Assembly: GCA_943789025.1 (NCBI GenBank)
Contig: CALSSN010000016.1
Coordinates: forward strand, 124,001 to 188,000
DNA: 64,000 nt
From: an uncultured Verrucomicrobiales bacterium
GTDB taxonomy: Bacteria > Verrucomicrobiota > Verrucomicrobiia > Verrucomicrobiales > DEV007
Direction: 5' to 3'
This document shows, piece after piece, positions 58,097 through 64,000 of the stretch; the stretch's first letter is position 1; each line of letters opens with the position of its first letter. The position numbers were made by a program, and so were the translations under genes. The notes beneath the pieces are model-generated. The model was not told where the DNA came from, did no database searches, and worked only from the letters and a program-made list of their open reading frames with translations.

Positions 58097-58837
58097 CTAC
58101 CTGTCTTGCATTATGGACTGAATCCATCCCGCCTCGGCAAGGGAATCCAGATAGTTCGCTACAGGCTGAGCTCCATAAATTTCCTGAGCAGACCTGATCC
58201 ACCCCTCGGCTGAGTCTTCGTCACCCTCGTTATACTTCTCTGCCGCATGGATCATATGGTAGATCGGGGTTTTTTCGTAGGGTGTAAATTCCTCGATCAC
58301 CCTCTTTGCCTCCTCATCACGCTCTCGCTTCATCAGGCAAATAGCTTCCTTAAAGCGGAGCAGATGATAAGCTTGATTCGGCATTTTCGGGTAATCGCTT
58401 TTGAGCTTCAAATACTGTTCAAGCGCTTCCTCATACTTGCCTGTGACAAAATCCATCTCCGCGAGATTAAACTTCACATCGACAGCCTGAGGCTCTAATT
58501 CTCTTGCCTTGATGAATGCCTTCCTAGCGCTCTCAAAATCGCGCATCGTGCTGAATGCAGCCCCTCGAAGATTATGAATCGCATAGTAATCCGGAGCCAG
58601 GACCAATGCCTTGTCCAGTGCGATCAATATCTCCTGTGAGCGATTTGTTCTCACCAGCCTCCCAGCCTCAGAGAGATATGCCCGTAATTGCTCCCGCTCA
58701 CCTTTCGTGAGGTGGATTATGGAAGGAGGGATTTCATTCTCTGCAGAAGAGACTTTGCTCACCTCTGATTGTCCATAGACAGTGAGTGCGATGAGGACAA
58801 AGAAGCCAAGACAGACAACCTGAAGAAGAACTCTCAT
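58097..58837 (-). CDS. Secreted TPR protein
   Basis: About 246 aa from ATG 58837 (a longer frame reaches 58918). A signal peptide (MRVLLQVVCLGFFVLIALTVYG) is followed by several tetratricopeptide repeats, such as ALDKALVLAPDYYAIHNLRG and AFIKARELEPQAVDVKFNLA. Such proteins act as scaffolds; the partner is unknown. Confidence 0.82.
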   Translation of the reverse strand: MRVLLQVVCLGFFVLIALTVYGQSEVSKVSSAENEIPPSIIHLTKGEREQLRAYLSEAGRLVRTNRSQEILIALDKALVLAPDYYAIHNLRGAAFSTMRDFESARKAFIKARELEPQAVDVKFNLAEMDFVTGKYEEALEQYLKLKSDYPKMPNQAYHLLRFKEAICLMKRERDEEAKRVIEEFTPYEKTPIYHMIHAAEKYNEGDEDSAEGWIRSAQEIYGAQPVANYLDSLAEAGWIQSIMQDR

Positions 58838-59022
58838 GCGTTGCAAAGAAAAGAAACGAAGACCACTGGGCGAGAGAAAATGCATAAGAATAATTACCTT
58901 CTGCCACCAGAACAGCAAGCTAATTAGGGCTTCCTACCGAGTCCATTCGAGAAAGGTAACAAAACCCCTCGTCTCAGGGTGCCGGTGACGGGCCATGGAA
59001 GCACTTCGAGCCGAAGAAAACG

Positions 59023-59983
59023 TCAGTCCGCCAGGAGTCCCCTGAGCGTCTCCACAATGGCATCTGCTGTCGGGCGATGTGCCGTCCAGAGGTTTGGGTG
59101 GTAAGGAATCGGAGTGTCCTTTGAGTTCAGTCTTTGGGGAGGTGCGTCGAGCAAATGGAAGCCCTCACTTGATACCCGGGCCAGAACCTCAGAACAGACT
59201 CCCCCCCCAGGGAAAAGCCTCGCCGACCGCAAGCAGGCGTCCGGTCCTTGCCACCGAGGCCAGAATGGTATCAGTATCGATTGGTTTCACAGAACGTAAA
59301 TCAACCACTTCAATGCTGTAACCATCGACCTCCAGCTGGCGCGCCGCGGCAAGACATTCATGGAGCATAGCACTGTAAGTCACCAACGTGGCCGAAGTGC
59401 CTGAGCGAACGATCCTCGCCTTCCCAATAGGGAGCACTTCGGAATCGAGCTCTTCTGATTTGAGGTGGTAGTAGAGGTACTTGTGCTCACAAAAAATCAC
59501 AGGATCATTGAGCCCTACGGCTTCTACCAGCATATGATAGGCGTCGGCTACGGTTGCCGGCGTCACGACGACAAGACCGGGAAACTGCGAGTAAAGCCCC
59601 TCCAGTGACTGACTGTGAAAAGGCCCACTCCCCGGGGTCCCGCCAGATGGCAGCCTGATCGTAATCGGACAGGGCGTATTCGTCCGCCAGTAAAGGGTCG
59701 CCGCCTGATTGATGATCTGATTGAAGCCGACACTGGAAAAATCCGCGAACTGCATTTCGACAATCGGCCGCATCCCCTCAATCGCTGCACCCACAGCTAA
59801 CCCGACCATCGCATCTTCGCTGATAGGCGCATCTTTCACCCGACCAGGATACTCATCGAAAAGACCTTTCGTGGCCTTGAACGGTCCACCGAAAACCCCG
59901 ACATCCTGGCCGTAAATAAAGACGGAAGGATCGTCTCGCAGGACAGTGGCCTGGGCATCCCGTATGGCTTCCAGATAGGTCAA
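59023..59983 (-). CDS. 2-oxoacid dehydrogenase E1 subunit beta, frame broken in a poly-G run
   Basis: Thiamine-pyrophosphate enzyme beta subunit of the pyruvate/branched-chain 2-oxoacid dehydrogenase type. Start TTG 59983 overlaps the E1 alpha stop as TTGA; TYLEAIRDAQ is the usual N-terminus. IGQDV-like YGQDVGVFGGPF, ISEDAMVGLAVG and PSGGTPGSGPFHSQS are family segments. At 59201-59208 eight C (G on coding strand) shift EAFPWGG out of frame with VCSEVLARVSSEG; seven restore it. Repaired length 319 aa. No E2 or E3 gene is nearby. Confidence 0.9.
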
Positions 59984-61023
59984 GATTTCAAATTCTCTCC
60001 ATCCGATAGGTCGTCGGATGAGATCGCGCTCCAGTCGCAGGTAAATGGGTTGGGAAGGGACTCCGCCGATGCCCGGTCCACGCATTCCTCGATCGTCTTT
60101 CTGCAGCTTGCTTCCTCCTCGGCAAAAGCAGTTTCACGCATCCACCCCTGTTCCGCGATCTGCGTTCTGGCAACCTCGATGCAATCTCGGCCAGAATGAG
60201 CCTGCTTCGCTGAATCAGAAATGTAAGAGGCATCATCATGCTCACCATGCCCGCACAGCCTGAGAAGATTTCCCACCACCATCTGCGGCCCTCCCCCACT
60301 CCTGGCATTTGCTACTGCCTCTCGAAAGGTTCGGACACAAGCCACTAAATCTGTCGCATCAACCTCGTGGCCAACCACTCCGTATCCGATTGCTCGGTCA
60401 ACCAGGTTGCGACACGCAAACTGCCGCTCATTGGGGGTTGAATAGGCAAACTGGTTATTTGCCACCGCGAGTACGAGCGGCAACTTCTCAATAGCGGCCA
60501 AGTTGAGACCTTCGTGAAAGGCTCCCGTCGAAGTTGCTCCGTCACCGATGGCCGTCGCACCGACAAACCCCGACTTTCCCTGCATCTGGCGCGCCATAAG
60601 CATTCCGGAGACAACTGAAATCTGGGCCCCCAGATGGCTGATCATTGCCGGTATTCCTTCACGTGGCAATCCGCGGTGCACATTCCCGTCACGCCCTCGC
60701 ATCGGACCATTCACAGTTCCGAAATGCGTCTGAAAAGACTGCATCACGGACTCCCCGAAAGCGAGACGCCCTGCCTGGTCCCTGATCAGCGGAGCAAAGA
60801 TATCGCGGCCGAACTCCAGGTGGATCGTTAACGCGGCACTGAAGGCTTCCTGACCCTTGCCTGAGTAGACGCCACCCACAATTCGACCTCCGGATCGATA
60901 AAGACTGGCAAGTTTCTCTTCCATCAGCCGCGCCATCAGCATGTGCCGATAGCAAGCAACCACCGTATCGCCCAATTCATTGATCCGGGTCGTGGAATCG
61001 GAAACCTGTTTAACGGAGGCCAA
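59980..61023 (-). CDS. 2-oxoacid dehydrogenase E1 subunit alpha
   Basis: 347 aa. TPP-binding GDGATSTGAFHEGLNLAAI and ANNQFAYST are clear, with RMMLMARLMEEKL-like N-terminal helix. It forms a heterotetramer with the beta subunit encoded immediately after, whose start overlaps its stop. Substrate (pyruvate, acetoin or branched-chain 2-oxoacids) cannot be decided from this pair alone. Confidence 0.92.
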   Translation of the reverse strand: MASVKQVSDSTTRINELGDTVVACYRHMLMARLMEEKLASLYRSGGRIVGGVYSGKGQEAFSAALTIHLEFGRDIFAPLIRDQAGRLAFGESVMQSFQTHFGTVNGPMRGRDGNVHRGLPREGIPAMISHLGAQISVVSGMLMARQMQGKSGFVGATAIGDGATSTGAFHEGLNLAAIEKLPLVLAVANNQFAYSTPNERQFACRNLVDRAIGYGVVGHEVDATDLVACVRTFREAVANARSGGGPQMVVGNLLRLCGHGEHDDASYISDSAKQAHSGRDCIEVARTQIAEQGWMRETAFAEEEASCRKTIEECVDRASAESLPNPFTCDWSAISSDDLSDGENLKS

Positions 61024-61170
61024 AGCTCAGATCGGATACCATGGGTAAAAAGGACACAGCTGAACGATCAAACCAAGCAGAGGCTTCATCAAGGCATTTC
61101 TCCAGAACTCGCGAGGCAAAAAATCCCGGAGCAACAACTCTTCCTGCCTTCTGTATTATTTTCTTAATAT

Positions 61171-61392
61171 GGAGGGTTTGATTCATGACGGCGCCCGTCA
61201 TTGTTGTCCGAATTCTGTGTGGCAGGGAGCGAGGGGAAAGTGGATGAACATCCACGACCAAAGAGCAACAAAGCCACACTGGATGCGGGCAGCAACCCGA
61301 TGGGATTTTTTTAGCGAGCTCAGAGCGTAGCGATGCTCACTGCAATCCAATTCCATTCCAAGTGGCGGGTGGAGCAATGGATCAAACCTTCC
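61171..61392 (+). repeat. 222-bp dispersed element, copy 3
   Basis: Same orientation as copy 1 with ends GGAGGGTTTGATTCATGA and the reverse complement of GGAAGGTTTGATCCATTG. Roughly 80-85 percent identical to copy 1 by eye. Lies between the E1 alpha start and the LON-domain gene end. Confidence 0.88.
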
Positions 61393-61427
61393 TTAAGCTC
61401 TGTATGTATGCCCCCCACTTTTTACCC

Positions 61428-62066
61428 TTAAGGCATGCGATTGATTGACGACCATAATAATTCCAAACGCCCTTCAAGCGAATCCATTGCCAAAAAACTC
61501 CTCAGAACCTCACTCGAGCGGAGCAGCCTCGCCCCCATCATATCCGTCCAGACTTCAATCTGCTCGGCTCCTTGAAGACCCTCAAGCAGATCTGTTCTAA
61601 GCCCAGCACACTCACCATCGAGCTTTTCGACTCGCTCTTCAATCTTCCGCCGGGCAGCCGCCAGAGTCTTCGAATCTCCCAGCGCCGTCTCCACCGTTGC
61701 GATGGAAGCCATCGGGTAAGAAAAAGCAGCATCAAAATCGAGGATGCGAATCCGCTTCAAACCTTGGAGAATGAGATGTGATGTGCCGTCCTCATTCTGA
61801 AGGCAGACTCGCGCCATCCCCAACCCGGCAAAGGGTGCAGCAAAAACCCCAGCTCGTCCCGTCGCCACTCCACCCAGTTCCTCAGCCATCTCTTCAGACA
61901 CCGCCTCGGCGACAAAGAACATTCGGTGGGTGTCCAACACTTCAGACAACATCTCTCGATAATGCTCTTCAAAGACGTAAAGCGGCAGCCCGTTATGAGG
62001 AATCAGATGACAACCGGGCAAAATCATGCCCGGCAGTTGCTTCGGAAACTGAAAGGAAGGAGCCAT
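61428..62066 (-). CDS. LON peptidase substrate-binding domain protein
   Basis: About 212 aa from ATG 62066. LPGMILPGCHLIPHNGLPLYVFEEHYREM matches the N-terminal LON substrate-binding domain, with no ATPase or protease domain attached. Stand-alone versions are common in bacteria and of uncertain role. Confidence 0.85.
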   Translation of the reverse strand: MAPSFQFPKQLPGMILPGCHLIPHNGLPLYVFEEHYREMLSEVLDTHRMFFVAEAVSEEMAEELGGVATGRAGVFAAPFAGLGMARVCLQNEDGTSHLILQGLKRIRILDFDAAFSYPMASIATVETALGDSKTLAAARRKIEERVEKLDGECAGLRTDLLEGLQGAEQIEVWTDMMGARLLRSSEVLRSFLAMDSLEGRLELLWSSINRMP

Positions 62067-62355
62067 GAGACATGAGGAAGAAACGCGAGACACAGACTCT
62101 TCCCTGTTACGTTTTACGCCTGCGCTTCCTGCAAAGACGAGAGAAATACTATTTCTGCTTTGATTCAGACCGGAGTCAACCCAGGCTTTCCAGACTGCTT
62201 ATCAGAGCCGATACCCTCTCCAAAAGACCATATTCAAAACCAATGCGAATTCCTGTTGAATCCTCTTCTTTCTGTGGTTGACTCTGCGCTCGCAACATAC
62301 CCATAAAAGAAGATACCACATTTGATCGCGGTGAAAGGCTCGCCGCTCCACGACC

Positions 62356-62613
62356 ATGACTACCACTGAAGTCGATCTGAAAGAGATCCAGCTCCATGAA
62401 GGAGATACCGGCAGCGCCGACGTACAAATTGCGCGCCTGACAGCTCGCATCCTCCACCTTACCGAACATCTCAATCACCATGGGAAAGATCACTCCTCAC
62501 GGAGAGGACTCATTACCTTGGTGGCACAGAGGCGTAAACTCCTGAAGTATCTTCAGCGCACTGACGAGGAACGCTACAAAAAGCTCCTCGTTGCACTGAA
62601 TCTGAGGAAATAG
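62356..62613 (+). CDS. rpsO: 30S ribosomal protein S15
   Basis: 85 aa; [19 protein letters not shown] and [21 protein letters not shown] are S15 signatures, with [13 protein letters not shown] at the end. Followed by pnp after 274 bp, the widespread rpsO-pnp order. Confidence 0.97.
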   Translation: MTTTEVDLKEIQLHEGDTGSADVQIARLTARILHLTEHLNHHGKDHSSRRGLITLVAQRRKLLKYLQRTDEERYKKLLVALNLRK

Positions 62614-62634
62614 TTGCCGCTGCCTCAGGATTTT
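62602..62634 (+). terminator. Putative attenuator at the rpsO end
   Basis: CTGAGG and CCTCAG form a perfect 6-bp stem followed by GATTTTCC. It overlaps the last codons of rpsO. It resembles the terminator/attenuator between rpsO and pnp in other bacteria. The rest of the 274-bp gap has some imperfect inverted repeats (GGCCATCT near 62663 with AGATGCC) but no gene. Confidence 0.5.
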
Positions 62635-62887
62635 CCTCGAGCGCGGACTTCCTTCGCCAGTAATGGCCATCTGGTCCGAACGGCAGAGATGCCAGAGACC
62701 GTTCCTGAGTAACTTTTCGTTCTCGACCCGCCGGCACCCAACTGGCTAAGCATGGTAGCGAGAGGAAAAATTCGAGGGGAGCTCAATCGAAAGCCACCCC
62801 ATTTCGAATCCAACCATTTTCGAACAAACCTGCACGAGCACAGATTCCTTCCGGGGTCTGAGCCATTATTTTAAATAAAAAAAACAC

Positions 62888-64000
62888 ATGAGTATAGAAA
62901 CCATCACCATCCCTCTCGGAGCGTCCGAGATGACTATTGAAACTGGGAAAATGGCCAAACTAGCCGATGGGGCCGTCACGGTCACCACCGATGAGACCAT
63001 CGTCCTTGTCACCGCCGTTTCCCAAACCACTATCCGACAGGGCCAAAGCTGGTTTCCCATGTCGGTCGAATACAAAGAAAAAGCCGCAGCAGCAGGGCGC
63101 TTCCCAGGCGGCTACTTCAAGCGCGAAGGTCGGCCGACTGAAAAAGAAATTCTCACCTGCCGGATGACGGACCGCCCCCTTCGTCCCCTGTTTCCTAAAG
63201 GTTACCTCTATGACACCCAGATCATCGCCCTCCTCCTGAGCGCAGACGGCGTAAACGATGGCGACATTCTCGCCATGAATGGCGCATCCGCTGCCCTCGC
63301 TATCTCAGACATTCCTTTTGCTGAACCTATGGGAGCTGTCCGCATCGGCCTCATCGACGGAGAATTCGTCACCAACCCAACCCACCAGCAGCGCGATATT
63401 TCCGAACTCGATCTCGTCTACGCGGGTATTAAGGACAAGGTCATCATGATTGAGGGCGATGCCCAGGAACTCTCGGAGACGAAGTTCAAAGACGCTCTCA
63501 ACCATGCCCAGTCTGAAGTCAATAAAATCGTCGACGCCATTGCGGGACTCGCTGCCAAAGTCGGCAAAGAAAAGCGCAACCCCGAGCTTTTCCTCGTCAA
63601 GCAGGAGCTTCTTGATATCGCCAACGAAGTCATCGGAGATCGCATGGAAAACGCAATTTTCCAACCGACCAAAAACGAGCGCGGCAAAGCCATGGACGCT
63701 CTTAGAAAAGAAGTCGAGGCAGCCACCATTGAACGTCTCGGTGCTGCTGCGGTAACTGACTTCCAAATGGAATCTGCCTTCGACAACCTCCAGAAGGCAG
63801 CATTCCGGAAAGCGATTCTCGACGAGGGCAAGCGTGCCGACGGTCGTGGGCTCGACGATATCCGCACACTCGGTGCCGAGATCGGGATCCTCCCGCGCAC
63901 TCACGGAACCGCACTCTTTTCCAGAGGCGAAACTCAAGCACTCGGCATAGCGACCCTCGCTCCCTTGGATCAGGCTCAGTTCTTCGATAACTACTCCGGA
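62888..64000 (+). CDS. pnp: Polyribonucleotide nucleotidyltransferase (3' end outside window)
   Basis: 3'-5' phosphorolytic exoribonuclease of the degradosome. The first 371 residues are present: the first RNase PH domain (TDRPLRPLFPKG, AMNGASAALAIS), the helical domain and the start of the second RNase PH domain (RADGRGLDDIR, RGETQALG). ATG at 62888; the frame is open to the window end. Confidence 0.96.
   Translation, partial: MSIETITIPLGASEMTIETGKMAKLADGAVTVTTDETIVLVTAVSQTTIRQGQSWFPMSVEYKEKAAAAGRFPGGYFKREGRPTEKEILTCRMTDRPLRPLFPKGYLYDTQIIALLLSADGVNDGDILAMNGASAALAISDIPFAEPMGAVRIGLIDGEFVTNPTHQQRDISELDLVYAGIKDKVIMIEGDAQELSETKFKDALNHAQSEVNKIVDAIAGLAAKVGKEKRNPELFLVKQELLDIANEVIGDRMENAIFQPTKNERGKAMDALRKEVEAATIERLGAAAVTDFQMESAFDNLQKAAFRKAILDEGKRADGRGLDDIRTLGAEIGILPRTHGTALFSRGETQALGIATLAPLDQAQFFDNYSG

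Overview
The window looks like chromosomal DNA of a Verrucomicrobiota bacterium (PVC superphylum). The evidence is several S1 sulfatases with carbohydrate-active enzymes, a secreted DUF1080/EF-hand protein beside a secreted cytochrome c, a long PVC/chlamydial-style GreA with a large N-terminal extension, an exosortase-associated TIGR04073-type protein, and many Gfo/Idh and sugar-isomerase-like genes. No rRNA, tRNA, CRISPR array or intact transposase was found.

Layout. (1) 1-5661, minus strand: reductive pyrimidine catabolism (NCS2 permease, N-carbamoyl-beta-alanine amidohydrolase, dihydropyrimidine dehydrogenase-like subunit, dihydropyrimidinase) ending in a partial methylisocitrate-lyase-family gene. 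(2) 5821-9496: S-adenosylmethionine cycle, with ahcY and metK divergent from an ArsR-methyltransferase fusion regulator of SahR type. (3) 9618-20031: sulfated-glycan degradation, comprising a secreted six-hairpin glycosidase, a sulfatase fused to a GH29 fucosidase, two further sulfatases, a decayed GH29 fragment and a PfkB sugar kinase. (4) 20245-24875: a secreted beta-propeller/DUF1080/EF-hand protein, a c-type cytochrome and a lipoprotein. (5) 24945-36641, all minus strand: recQ, an NlpC/P60-like lipoprotein, an SLA1-like secreted protein, tlyA, a cation/proton antiporter, a Lon-family protease with an eroded P-loop, a TIM-barrel protein and a probable archaeo-eukaryotic-primase-like protein. 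(6) 36846-41499, plus strand: PocR/AraC regulator, small unknowns, an HTTM-like membrane pair and a Gfo/Idh oxidoreductase. (7) 41737-45848: fabH, plsX, rpmF, DUF177 and coaD on the minus strand, with aat divergent. (8) 46077-55088: a PBP-like lipoprotein, tandem DUF21/CBS proteins, a eukaryote-type hisA, a fructosamine-kinase-like gene, an ftsB-like gene, eno and long greA. (9) 55267-64000: a TIGR04073-type protein, a CysJ-like flavoprotein, an MBL hydrolase, a TPR protein, 2-oxoacid dehydrogenase E1 alpha/beta, a LON-domain protein, rpsO and the start of pnp.

Two window-wide patterns stand out. First, a 221-222 bp intergenic element with imperfect terminal inverted repeats occurs three times (38446, 45856 inverted, 61171), one copy filling almost the whole gap between two convergent stop codons. 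Second, eight otherwise well-preserved reading frames sites (in ahcY, eno, hisA, E1 beta, two sulfatases, and twice in one glycosidase) are each broken by exactly one extra base, four of them in homopolymers; because several of these genes are core metabolism, draft-sequence insertion errors are the likeliest cause. Coordinates for those genes span the whole repaired frame.
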